This document shows positions 53,213-61,554 of a DNA stretch of 64,000 bases, one piece after another. The DNA is from Microbacterium sp. BK668 (GTDB lineage Bacteria; Actinomycetota; Actinomycetes; Actinomycetales; Microbacteriaceae), in the NCBI RefSeq assembly GCF_004362195.1, contig NZ_SNWG01000001.1:496001-560000 (forward strand), in the 5' to 3' direction. How positions within the stretch are numbered: the first letter of the stretch is position 1; every line of letters begins with the position of its first letter. The translations under genes were made by a program, and so were the position numbers. The notes under the pieces are model-generated. The model saw only the letters and a program-made list of their open reading frames with translations, was not told where the DNA came from and ran no database searches.

Positions 53213-55570
53213 GTGACCACCCCCTCCGAGACCACCGCCGCCGCACGCCCTGTCGCCGACACCGTCTCCCACGCCGAGTCGACGCCCGAGAAGGAGCAGC
53301 CCTACGCGGCGCTCGGTCTCAAGCCCGACGAGTACGAGCGCATCAGGGAGATCCTCGGCCGCCGCCCCACGTCGGGCGAGCTGGCCATGTACTCGGTCAT
53401 GTGGTCGGAGCACTGCTCGTACAAGTCGAGCAAGATCTACCTTCGCCGCTTCGGCGAGAAGGTCTCCGACGAGATGACTACCCGCCTCATGGTGGGCATG
53501 GGCCAGAACGCCGGCGTCGTCGACATCGGCGAGGGCTGGGCCGTCACGTTCAAGGTCGAGTCGCACAACCACCCGAGCTACATCGAGCCCTTCCAGGGTG
53601 CGGCCACCGGCGTCGGCGGCATCGTCCGCGACATCATCTCGATGGGCGCGCGCCCCGTCGCCGTCATGGATCAGCTCCGCTTCGGCGCGATCGACGACCC
53701 CGACACGGCCCGCGTCGTGCACGGCGTCGTGAGCGGCATCAGCTTCTACGGCAACTGCCTGGGCCTGCCGAACATCGGCGGAGAGACCGTCTTCGACTCG
53801 GTCTATCAGGGCAACCCGCTCGTCAACGCGCTCGCGGTCGGCGTCCTCCGCCACGAGGACCTCAAGCTCGCCAACGCGAGCGGCGCGGGCAATCAGGTCG
53901 TGCTCTTCGGAGCCCGGACGGGCGGCGACGGCATCGGCGGCGCATCCATCCTCGCCTCCGACACGTTCTCGGAAGGCGGGCCGACCAAGCGGCCCGCCGT
54001 GCAGGTGGGCGACCCCTTCGCCGAGAAGGTCCTCATCGAGTGCTGCCTCGAGCTGTATCAGGGCGAACTCGTCGAGGCCATCCAGGACCTCGGCGCCGCG
54101 GGGATCTCGTGCGCGACGAGCGAGCTCGCCGCCAACGGCGGCTCGGGCATGCGCGTCGATCTCGACAAGGTGCTGCTGCGCGACCCGTCGCTCACGCCCG
54201 AGGAGATCCTCATGAGCGAGAGCCAGGAGCGCATGATGGCGATCGTCGCGCCCGAGAAGCTCGACGCGTTCCTGGCCGTGACGCAGAAGTGGGACGTCGA
54301 AACCTCGGTTCTCGGCGAGGTCACGGGCGACGGACGTCTGCAGATCTTCTGGCACGGAGAGCAGATCGTCGACGTCGACCCCTCCACCGTCGCGGTCGAC
54401 GGCCCGGTCTACGAGCGCCCCGTGGCGTACCCGAGCTGGATCGACGCCCTTCGCGACGACTCGGCGGCGGCGCTGCCGCGCTCGAACGACCCGGAGACGC
54501 TCCGCGCGCAGTTCGCGCAGCTCGTCGCGAGCCCCAACCTCGCCGACACCGACTGGGTGACGAACCAGTACGACCGCTACGTCATGGGCAACACGGCGCT
54601 GTCCTTCCCCGATGACGCCGGCATGGTGCGCGTCGACGAGCACTCCGGACTCGGCTTCGCCATCGCGACCGACTGCAACGGGCGCTACTGCCAGCTCGAC
54701 CCCTATCGGGGCGCGCAGCTCGCGCTCGCCGAGGCGTATCGCAATGTCGCCGTCACCGGCGCCGTGCCCACGGCCGTCACCGACTGCCTCAACTTCGGCA
54801 GCCCCGAGAACCCCGAGGTCATGTGGCAGTTCTCACAGGCGGTCGACGGCCTGGCGGACGGATGCCTCGCACTGGGCATCCCCGTCACCGGCGGCAACGT
54901 CTCGTTCTACAACCAGACCGGCGACGTGCCGATCTTCCCGACCCCCGTCGTCGGGGTCCTCGGGATCATCGACGACGTCGCGCGGCGCATCCCGTCGGGC
55001 TGGCAGGACGAGGGCGAGAACATCTACCTCCTCGGCGTCACGGCGACCGAGCTCAGCGGATCGGCGTGGGCAGGCACGGTGCACGGTCACCTCGGCGGCC
55101 GCCCGCCCGCCGTCGACCTGGACGGCGAGAAGCGTCTCGCGGAGCTGCTGCATGCGGCATCCCTCCAGTCCCTGGTCTCCAGCGCGCACGACCTGTCCTC
55201 CGGCGGCCTGGCGCAGGCCCTCGCCGAGGCGGTCATGCGCTTCGGCGTCGGCGCGCGCGTCTGGCTCACCGAGATCATGGAGCGCGACGGTGTGGATGCC
55301 GCGACCGCCCTCTTCTCGGAGTCGACGGGACGAGTCCTGGTCAGTGTGCCGCGCGAGGACGACGTCAAGTTCCGGGGGCTCTGCGAGGGCCGCGGCTACC
55401 CCGTGCTCCGCATCGGCGTGACCGACGCCCCCGGCGAGGGCGATGCACCCGCCCTCGAGGTGCAGGGCGTGTTCACCATGCCCCTTGCGGAGCTGCGCGA
55501 CCTCTCGAGCGCTACTCTTCCCGCTGCCTTCGGCCCGACCGTCGCCGAGCCGGCCGGCACGGCCGCTTAG
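53213..55570 (+). CDS. purL: Phosphoribosylformylglycinamidine synthase subunit PurL
   Basis: A 785-residue small-type PurL, the ATP-dependent subunit that works with PurS and PurQ (13.5 kb) to make FGAM. Motifs: [12 protein letters not shown] near 63-74, [22 protein letters not shown] near 112-133, and [15 protein letters not shown]; two AIRS-type ATP domains are present. The GTG start has AGGAG upstream. The TAG stop is also part of the -10 box of the next gene. Confidence 0.96.
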   Translation: MTTPSETTAAARPVADTVSHAESTPEKEQPYAALGLKPDEYERIREILGRRPTSGELAMYSVMWSEHCSYKSSKIYLRRFGEKVSDEMTTRLMVGMGQNAGVVDIGEGWAVTFKVESHNHPSYIEPFQGAATGVGGIVRDIISMGARPVAVMDQLRFGAIDDPDTARVVHGVVSGISFYGNCLGLPNIGGETVFDSVYQGNPLVNALAVGVLRHEDLKLANASGAGNQVVLFGARTGGDGIGGASILASDTFSEGGPTKRPAVQVGDPFAEKVLIECCLELYQGELVEAIQDLGAAGISCATSELAANGGSGMRVDLDKVLLRDPSLTPEEILMSESQERMMAIVAPEKLDAFLAVTQKWDVETSVLGEVTGDGRLQIFWHGEQIVDVDPSTVAVDGPVYERPVAYPSWIDALRDDSAAALPRSNDPETLRAQFAQLVASPNLADTDWVTNQYDRYVMGNTALSFPDDAGMVRVDEHSGLGFAIATDCNGRYCQLDPYRGAQLALAEAYRNVAVTGAVPTAVTDCLNFGSPENPEVMWQFSQAVDGLADGCLALGIPVTGGNVSFYNQTGDVPIFPTPVVGVLGIIDDVARRIPSGWQDEGENIYLLGVTATELSGSAWAGTVHGHLGGRPPAVDLDGEKRLAELLHAASLQSLVSSAHDLSSGGLAQALAEAVMRFGVGARVWLTEIMERDGVDAATALFSESTGRVLVSVPREDDVKFRGLCEGRGYPVLRIGVTDAPGEGDAPALEVQGVFTMPLAELRDLSSATLPAAFGPTVAEPAGTAA

Positions 55571-55573
55571 ACT
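55568..55573 (+). promoter_or_regulatory. -10 box of the small membrane gene, overlapping the purL stop
   Basis: TAGACT begins with the purL stop codon TAG and ends 6 bases before ATG 55580. Confidence 0.5.
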
Positions 55574-55579
55574 GACGCC

Positions 55580-55714
55580 ATGTCCCACGACGACGAGTAC
55601 GCCGGATTCCAGGACGCGCGGCAGCGCCGCGTCAAGCTGATCGCCTGGATCGTCATCGTGAGTCTCATCCTCGTCGGCGGCGGCGCGACGGTCCTCGCCC
55701 TGCTCTTCGGCTGA
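55580..55714 (+). CDS. Small single-helix membrane protein (44 residues)
   Basis: The translation begins MSHDDEYAGFQDARQRRVKL, a charged cytoplasmic head, followed by one hydrophobic helix of about 21 residues (IAWIVIVSLILVGGG...LALLF) up to the stop. The ATG is 9 bases after the purL stop and 6 bases after a good -10 box. No function is recognised. Coding is supported by the promoter, the frame and the helix. Conserved small proteins next to purL occur in relatives as far as I recall, but this needs checking. Confidence 0.65.
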   Translation: MSHDDEYAGFQDARQRRVKLIAWIVIVSLILVGGGATVLALLFG

Positions 55715-55771
55715 CCTCGCCGGCGACCGCGGGATTCGGCTGATCCCCAGCCGTCCGAGGCGAGCGCGGAC

Positions 55772-55777
55772 TACCAT
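55772..55777 (+). promoter_or_regulatory. -10 box of paralogue 1
   Basis: TACCAT ends 6 bases before GTG 55784, so the transcript should be leaderless. Confidence 0.5.
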
Positions 55778-55783
55778 GGCGGC

Positions 55784-56854
55784 GTGGATCCGCTGTGGGC
55801 GATGCTCGCCGAGCTGTGGTGGATCGTCCCGGTCACGACCGGGGCGGGGGTGATTGCGATGCTCGGACTGCGCCATCAGCGCACCGTCGACGCGCGTCGG
55901 CTGGAGTACGACGCCGCGCGGCTCGAGCTCCACGACGCACGCGCGCACGCGTGGTCCACGCGCAGCGCGCTGAAGCTCGCCCGCGCGGAGCTCATGCGCG
56001 TGCAGGCCGAGCGCGCCGCCGGGCGCGCGACGTTCGGCGAGATCGCCGCGGCACGACGGGACCTGGCCGTCGCGCAGCGCGACGTCCGCGCGGCGGCGGC
56101 AGACGTCCGGATGCGGCGCGTGCGGGTCAGCGCCGCTCGGTCCGGACTCGCCGCGACGACAGACCCGGCCCACCGTCCGCTCGCGCGCGTCATGGCCGCG
56201 CACGACGACATCACCCAGCGCTGGCTCGCCTATGAGACCGACCCCGCCCGCCTCATCGTCTTCCCGGGCATGAGCGACGGGCACGTCCCCGCGACCGCGG
56301 CCTACCTCACGGCGCGCGCCGAGGCCCAGCGCCTGCGCCCCGCCTCGGCGCAGGCGCGGATGACGCCCGTGCAGTACGTCGCCTACCGCAACGCCGTCGC
56401 GGAGCTCGCGCGCACGTTCGAGGCCGCCGAGCAGGTCGCCTGGGCCGAGGCTCGCGCCGCCGGGATGGTCGACCCCGAGCCTCGTCCCCAGCCCGCCGCC
56501 ACCTGGACGGCGGCCGCGCAGCAGTTCCTCGAGCGCTCGAGCGCCGCCATCGCCTGGGCGAGCGAGAACGCCGCGACCGTGGCCGCGATGGCGCAGCGCC
56601 TCAACGACTCCGTCACTCCCCGGCCCGCGAAGGCTCCGTCGACGCCGACTCCTGCGGCGACGGATGCCGCGCCCCCGCGCCCCCAGCCGCGGCCCGAGGC
56701 CCCGCACATGCGCCCCCAGCCGCAGCCCGAGCCCCAACGCGCCCCCCAGCCGCCGCCGGAGCGCGCGGCCCCGCCGCAGCCGACTCCCGCCCGTGAACCG
56801 CTGCAGCCGGTGTGGCCGGTTCCCGCGCGCACCTCGCACCGCCCGGCTTCCTGA
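55784..56854 (+). CDS. Membrane-anchored hypothetical protein with Pro-rich tail (paralogue 1)
   Basis: A 356-residue protein I cannot assign to a known function. It has one N-terminal membrane helix (about 8-28, with a WW pair), a charged helical region rich in Ala/Arg (about 35-125, coiled-coil-like), a conserved region around 133-215 (HDDITQRWLAYETD...FPGMSDGHVPATAAYL), and a Pro/Gln-rich tail from about 285 ending WPVPARTSHRPAS. The next gene encodes a paralogue with the same order of parts. The tail should be disordered and cytoplasmic. Starts at GTG after a -10 box. Confidence 0.75.
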   Translation: MDPLWAMLAELWWIVPVTTGAGVIAMLGLRHQRTVDARRLEYDAARLELHDARAHAWSTRSALKLARAELMRVQAERAAGRATFGEIAAARRDLAVAQRDVRAAAADVRMRRVRVSAARSGLAATTDPAHRPLARVMAAHDDITQRWLAYETDPARLIVFPGMSDGHVPATAAYLTARAEAQRLRPASAQARMTPVQYVAYRNAVAELARTFEAAEQVAWAEARAAGMVDPEPRPQPAATWTAAAQQFLERSSAAIAWASENAATVAAMAQRLNDSVTPRPAKAPSTPTPAATDAAPPRPQPRPEAPHMRPQPQPEPQRAPQPPPERAAPPQPTPAREPLQPVWPVPARTSHRPAS

Positions 56855-56895
56855 CCGTCGACTGACCGTCCGCGCACGCGAGGCGCCGCGCGGTT

Positions 56896-56901
56896 TAGCA
56901 T
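56896..56901 (+). promoter_or_regulatory. -10 box of paralogue 2
   Basis: TAGCAT ends 6 bases before GTG 56908. Confidence 0.5.
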
Positions 56902-56907
56902 GACACT

Positions 56908-57936
56908 GTGGAGCCGATCTTCCAGTTCATCGGCGGCTACTGGTGGCTGGTCTTCCCGCTGTTCGGCGTGTTGGCCTCGCTCGGCAGCGCCTGGGAGCGT
57001 GGCGCGCGCCGACGCCACAAGCGGCGCCTGGAGGTGCTGCACGCCAAGGCCGAGCTGAAGGCGGCGCAGGCGGCGGCACGGGGTCGGACCGCGTACCCGG
57101 TGACCGGCTCCGTGGCGCAGCAGCTTCCCGACGCGGCGCCGGCGGCGGGCGTCCACGACGGCTCCGCAGCGGCGACGACGAGCCAGCTCGAGCGCCTCTT
57201 CGCGGCTCACGACGCCGTCACGGCGCGGTGGCTGGAGTACGAGCTCGACGTGTCGAAGCTCATCGCCTACCCCGCCATGAGCGACGGACGCCAGCCGCTG
57301 ACGGCGGCCTTCCTCCGCGCCAAGAAGGTCGCCGACGGCCTGCGCCCGCCGACCGCGAAGACGAAGCTCACGCACGCGCAGCTGACCGAGTACCGGGACG
57401 CCGTGACCGACTACGAGGTCGCCTTCGACGTCGCCGAGCGCGACGCCCGCCGTATCAAGGACTCCGGCTTCACCGATGTGGAGCGCAAGCGCCTCGACAC
57501 GGCCAAGCAGCTGCTCACCGTCGCGATCGACCAGGCCGCGACGCCCGCCGAGCGCCAGCTCGCATACAAGCGCGTGCGCGAAGAGCTCGACGGCCTCATC
57601 TCGCTGTCCGACGAGGCCATCGTCGTCCTCGAGAAGCAGGTCGGGCACGAGCTGACCGCGGGCCCCTCGGCCACGGCACCCGGGCGGCACGCAACGGATG
57701 CCCCGCCCTCCACGCCCGCGCCGGTCCCCGTACCCGGCGGGGCGCCCGTCGGAGCGGCCGCGCGCAGCGCGGCACCTCCGGCCGAGCCGTCCGGCGGCGC
57801 CGAGGCATCCGGTGCTCCGCAGCCGATGCGGGCACCCGTTCCCGGCGCGAGCCGCCCGGGACAGACCTGGCCCGTGCCGTCGCGGACGACCGACACGGCG
57901 CCCGGGCGCATCGTGCGCCCGAAGCCGCGTCCCTGA
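56908..57936 (+). CDS. Membrane-anchored hypothetical protein with Pro-rich tail (paralogue 2)
   Basis: A 342-residue relative of the preceding gene: it opens MEPIFQFIGGYWWLVF with a single helix and WW pair, then a basic RRRHKRR stop-transfer, the shared region HDAVTARWLEYELD...YPAMSDGRQPLTAAFL...LRPPTAK, a helical stretch to about residue 245, and a Pro/Ala-rich tail ending WPVPSRTTDTAPGR...RP. Both proteins share WPVP(A/S)RT near the end. Function is unknown. It has its own leaderless promoter although it directly follows paralogue 1. Confidence 0.75.
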   Translation: MEPIFQFIGGYWWLVFPLFGVLASLGSAWERGARRRHKRRLEVLHAKAELKAAQAAARGRTAYPVTGSVAQQLPDAAPAAGVHDGSAAATTSQLERLFAAHDAVTARWLEYELDVSKLIAYPAMSDGRQPLTAAFLRAKKVADGLRPPTAKTKLTHAQLTEYRDAVTDYEVAFDVAERDARRIKDSGFTDVERKRLDTAKQLLTVAIDQAATPAERQLAYKRVREELDGLISLSDEAIVVLEKQVGHELTAGPSATAPGRHATDAPPSTPAPVPVPGGAPVGAAARSAAPPAEPSGGAEASGAPQPMRAPVPGASRPGQTWPVPSRTTDTAPGRIVRPKPRP

Positions 57937-57981
57937 CGAGTCCCCCGGCCGACGCAGAGCCGCGCGTCGCTCCTCCGCGGA

Positions 57982-59070
57982 TCACAGCGCCGGCGGTCCG
58001 GCCTCCTCGTCGATGGGGGTCTGCCCCGCGATCCACGCGTCGATCCGCTCGAACCACCCGAAGAGCCACTCGGCCTGCGCGTCGCGCCCGGCCGGGATCT
58101 CGCTGCGTGCCACGCGCCACGCCCTCATCGTGATGCGCTTGTCCATCGGCAGATCGCGCCAGATGTCGCCGATCGTGACGAGGCGGTCGAGGCCCGTGTG
58201 CGCGATGAAGACGACGTCGGCATCGTGGGACGCCTCGAGGGCCGCGTGCATCCCGCCCGGCTGCGGCGGCATGACGTGCGTCATCGCCTCCGCCCGCTCG
58301 GCGAGCGCCGTCCGTCCCGCGTCGCGCAGCCGGTCGATCCGGCTCCGACGACGGGTGGAGGTCAGGTTGCCACCCTCGGGGAAGATGACGAATGCGTCGT
58401 CCGGCCCGAGGCCGGTCGCGAGGTCGCGCAGGCTCTCCTCCACGCCGTGACCTCCGCCGCGGGTCTTCCCGCCGAAGCCGGACGGGACGATGAACCGGGT
58501 CGGGATGCGGTTGAGCAGCACGTCGATCGCGGGATCCCACTGCATCGTGTACTTGAGCACGATGCGGGGATGCCGCTCCACCTCGTTGAGGAGCGTGTGG
58601 ACGAGGATGAACGAGTCGCCGGGACCCGCGTGCCGGCTCGCCACGACGAGCGGCGTGCCGGGCGTGAAGAGCGCGTCGAAGGCCGCGGTCGCGGCATCCG
58701 TGTCGTCCGCGTCGCTCCCGGATGTCACGATCGCGAGCCTGAGCACCGAGCCGAAGACGTCGAAGAGGATCTCGAGCCCGCGAGCGCCGATCCGGTAGTG
58801 CGCCGCGCGGAACGCGGGGGTGTCGAGCTTCCAGCCGAAGCCCGACGCGATCCACAGGACGAACATCACCACGAGGAGAGCCGAGTCCCACAGCAGGTAG
58901 ACGGTCACGAGCCACAGCGCGCGCGGGAGGCGGAAGCGACCCGGCACGAGCGACGTCAGTCCCAGGGCACCCAGCAGCCACAGCGGGATCGTGACGACGA
59001 GCAGCAGCGCGAGGACGATCACGAGGGGAGCGAGGATGACGCGACGCACCCACCTCGGCGGAAGCCTCAC
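57982..59070 (-). CDS. PlsC-type 1-acyl-glycerol-3-phosphate acyltransferase-like protein
   Basis: A 362-residue membrane acyltransferase. Two hydrophobic helices (about 10-40 and 50-78) precede the PlsC domain with the catalytic H-X4-D motif (H147-D152 in SRHAGPGDS) and the second motif FPEGGN. Such enzymes add an acyl chain to a lysophospholipid. Its ATG overlaps the stop of the patatin gene by 4 bases, so a deacylating and a reacylating enzyme would be made together. The lipid substrate is not known. Confidence 0.87.
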   Translation of the reverse strand: MRLPPRWVRRVILAPLVIVLALLLVVTIPLWLLGALGLTSLVPGRFRLPRALWLVTVYLLWDSALLVVMFVLWIASGFGWKLDTPAFRAAHYRIGARGLEILFDVFGSVLRLAIVTSGSDADDTDAATAAFDALFTPGTPLVVASRHAGPGDSFILVHTLLNEVERHPRIVLKYTMQWDPAIDVLLNRIPTRFIVPSGFGGKTRGGGHGVEESLRDLATGLGPDDAFVIFPEGGNLTSTRRRSRIDRLRDAGRTALAERAEAMTHVMPPQPGGMHAALEASHDADVVFIAHTGLDRLVTIGDIWRDLPMDKRITMRAWRVARSEIPAGRDAQAEWLFGWFERIDAWIAGQTPIDEEAGPPAL

Positions 59071-59954
59071 GCCGTCACCTCCCCGGCGTCGGAGCCCTCG
59101 GCGGATCCGGCGGCGTCGAGCGGCGGCATCCCTCGCGCGAACAGGAAGTCGCGCGTGGCCTCGTACGCGCGGCCGATGCGCTGCTCGAGGGTGTCGAGGC
59201 GGCGGTAGGACCGGAGCGAGTCGTCACCCTCGAGCGCACCCCCGCTGGGGAGCACGAAGAGGTCGACCCCTTCCGGGAGCGTAGCGAGGTCGCGGGCGAA
59301 GCGATGGCGACGGGCGATCTCGAACGCGACCCGGGCCGTGTCGACGGCCGACTTCGGCACGACGAGCGGCGTCTCGACCCGGCCGACCTGGAGGACGAAG
59401 ATCGTGCGCGCACCCGCCGCGACGGCCTGCTCGATGGGGATCGAATTGACGATGCCGCCGTCCATATAGTGCTCGCCGTCGATCGCCGTGGGAGGCAGGA
59501 GACCGGGAACGGATGCCGAGGCCAGGATCGCGTCGATGAGCGGACCGGAGTCGAAGACGTGCTCCGCGGCGCGCTCGATGCTCGCGGCGACGACCTGCAA
59601 CGGCACCGCGAGATCTTCGAAGCGCGTCGAGGCGCCGAGGCTGTGCTCCAGCAGGATGCGCAGGGGAAGCGGCGAGTTGAGGTGGGTCTTGGTCTTCACG
59701 AGCCGGCCCAGCTGGCCCATGAGCGAGTCTCCGTACACCGCTCCCGCCTCGGGAGAGGTCCACGCGCGCATCAGCGCGTCGATGACGCCGAGCGTCGGGT
59801 CCTTCGCGACGAGCGCGCCGTTGATCGCGCCGATCGAGGTGCCGACGACCAGATCGGGGCGGATCCCCGCTTCGAACAGCGCGCGGATCATGCCGATCTC
59901 GACCGCGCCGCGCACTCCCCCGCCGCCGAGGACGAAGGCCGTCGTGTCCGCCAT
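59067..59954 (-). CDS. Patatin-like phospholipase
   Basis: A 295-residue cytoplasmic or peripheral lipid hydrolase of the patatin family. The oxyanion loop GGGGVRG (10-16), nucleophile S40 (GTSIGA) and catalytic D165 (MDGG) are all present. The ATG at 59954 has AAGGGG upstream and is preferred to a GTG at 59972. It is the first gene of a two-gene unit with the acyltransferase. A bacterial lipid turnover role is inferred. Confidence 0.92.
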   Translation of the reverse strand: MADTTAFVLGGGGVRGAVEIGMIRALFEAGIRPDLVVGTSIGAINGALVAKDPTLGVIDALMRAWTSPEAGAVYGDSLMGQLGRLVKTKTHLNSPLPLRILLEHSLGASTRFEDLAVPLQVVAASIERAAEHVFDSGPLIDAILASASVPGLLPPTAIDGEHYMDGGIVNSIPIEQAVAAGARTIFVLQVGRVETPLVVPKSAVDTARVAFEIARRHRFARDLATLPEGVDLFVLPSGGALEGDDSLRSYRRLDTLEQRIGRAYEATRDFLFARGMPPLDAAGSAEGSDAGEVTA

Positions 59955-60005
59955 GCGCTTCCCCTTCGTCACACCAGAGCCAGCGACGAGGACACCCGGC
60001 GCTCG

Positions 60006-60299
60006 CTAGTTCCCGGCCGCCGCGGTGTGGTGGCGGATGACCTCGGCGACGACGAAGTTGAACCACTTCTCGGCGAACTCCGGGTCGAGATCGGCCTCGT
60101 GCGAGAGCGCCCGGAGGCGTGCGATCTGCTGCTCCTCCCGCGCCGGGTCGGAGGGGGGCATGCCGTGCTCGGCCTTGAGCTCCCCCACCTGCTTGGTGCA
60201 GCGGAACCGCTCGGCGAGCATGAAGACGAGTGCCGCGTCGATGTTGTCGATGCTTCCTCGCAGACGCTGGAGAGTCTGCGCCGGGTCCTCGCCTGTCAT
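60006..60299 (-). CDS. Chorismate mutase (AroQ type)
   Basis: A 97-residue all-helical chorismate mutase, which turns chorismate into prephenate for Phe and Tyr synthesis. The pattern RGSIDNIDAALVFMLAERFRCTKQVGELKAEHGMPP carries the expected Arg, Lys and Asp/Glu residues of the AroQ active site. GAGGAGG lies 10 bases before the ATG and TAGTGT (60327-60322) is the -10 box. The short length fits the actinobacterial monofunctional form. Confidence 0.9.
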   Translation of the reverse strand: MTGEDPAQTLQRLRGSIDNIDAALVFMLAERFRCTKQVGELKAEHGMPPSDPAREEQQIARLRALSHEADLDPEFAEKWFNFVVAEVIRHHTAAAGN

Positions 60300-60345
60300 G
60301 GGTGGTCCTCCTCGTGCCTCGACACTATCGCGAGGGGCTTGGCCC

Positions 60346-60351
60346 TAGAGT
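60346..60351 (+). promoter_or_regulatory. -10 box of the AI-2E family gene
   Basis: TAGAGT ends 6 bases before ATG 60358. The divergent chorismate mutase promoter lies next to it. Confidence 0.5.
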
Positions 60352-60357
60352 GTGCCC

Positions 60358-61533
60358 ATGACCGAAGCTGTCGAGGGTGCTCGCCCACTCTCCGTCGACG
60401 CCGCGGCCGGTACCGACGCCGCGGTGGTGGACAACGAGATCATCCCGCCGGTGATCGTCGACCGGCCGCAGCGCGAGGTCTGGGCGAATGTCGGCCATCC
60501 CTTCGCGACGGGCCTCATCCTCACCATCGGCGGCCTCACCGCCCTCGCCCTCGGCATCGCCTTCGTCAACCTCTCGACGATCGTCATCTACGTCGTCATG
60601 GCGCTCTTCGTCGCGCTCGCGCTCGACCCGGTGGTCAAAAGGCTCGAACGGCACAACGTCGCCCGCCCGTGGGGCATCGTCATCGTCTACGGGAGCTTCG
60701 GCATCGTCCTCATCGGCGTGCTGTGGTTCCTCATCCCGGCCCTGTTCACCCAGGCGCAGGCACTCGTCCAGAACATCCCCTCCCTCATCGGCCAGTTCGA
60801 GAACTCGGATTTCTACGCCTGGGTCCAGTCGACGTTCGGTGCCCAGGCGGGCACCATCCTGACGCAGGTGCAGACCTTCCTCACGAACCCCGCCAACCTC
60901 GCGACCATCGGGGGAGGAATCCTCAGGCTCGGCGTGAGCGTCGGAGTGGCGATCTCGGGGCTGCTCATCATCCTCGTCCTGAGCCTGTACTTCCTCGCGG
61001 GGCTTCCCGCCATGAAGGTGGCCTTCGCGCAGCTGACGCCGGCGCACAGCCGGCCGACCGTGACGAGTCTCACCAACCAGATCACCGACTCGATCGGCGG
61101 CTACCTCACCGGCATGGTGGTCCTCGCGTTCTTCAACTCCGTCGTCGGCCTCGTCCTGCACCTCGTGCTCGAACTGCCGTTCCCGTTCCTCATGGCGGTC
61201 GCGGCGTTCTGCATCACCCTGATCCCGCTCATCGGCTCGGTCTGCTATCTGATCTTCGCGTCGGTCCTGGCGCTCTTCTCCGATCCCACGGCGGCGCTCA
61301 TCTTCGCGATCGTCTACCTCATCTACATCCAGGTCGAGGCGTACGTGCTCACCCCGCGCGTCATGAACAAGACGGTCTCGGTGCCCGGAGCGCTCGTCGT
61401 GATCGGCGCGCTCGTCGGCGGCACGCTGCTCGGCCTCCTCGGCGCGCTCGTGGCGATCCCGGTGACGGCCTCGATCCTGCTCATCATCAAGCAGATCTTC
61501 ATTCCGCGGCAGGACAGGAAGATCCGGACCTGA
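60358..61533 (+). CDS. AI-2E family transporter (TqsA/PerM-like)
   Basis: A 391-residue membrane protein with seven to eight helices of the AI-2E/UPF0118 family. An acidic soluble N-terminus of about 40 residues precedes the first helix; the typical C-terminal half has PLIGSVCYLIFASVLAL and YVLTPRVMNKTVSVP. Members include autoinducer-2 exporters and Na+/H+ antiporters; the exact role here is unknown. The ATG at 60358 is preferred to GTG 60352, which would directly abut the -10 box. Confidence 0.88.
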   Translation: MTEAVEGARPLSVDAAAGTDAAVVDNEIIPPVIVDRPQREVWANVGHPFATGLILTIGGLTALALGIAFVNLSTIVIYVVMALFVALALDPVVKRLERHNVARPWGIVIVYGSFGIVLIGVLWFLIPALFTQAQALVQNIPSLIGQFENSDFYAWVQSTFGAQAGTILTQVQTFLTNPANLATIGGGILRLGVSVGVAISGLLIILVLSLYFLAGLPAMKVAFAQLTPAHSRPTVTSLTNQITDSIGGYLTGMVVLAFFNSVVGLVLHLVLELPFPFLMAVAAFCITLIPLIGSVCYLIFASVLALFSDPTAALIFAIVYLIYIQVEAYVLTPRVMNKTVSVPGALVVIGALVGGTLLGLLGALVAIPVTASILLIIKQIFIPRQDRKIRT

Positions 61534-61554
61534 GGGACGGATGCCGCGACCCGG

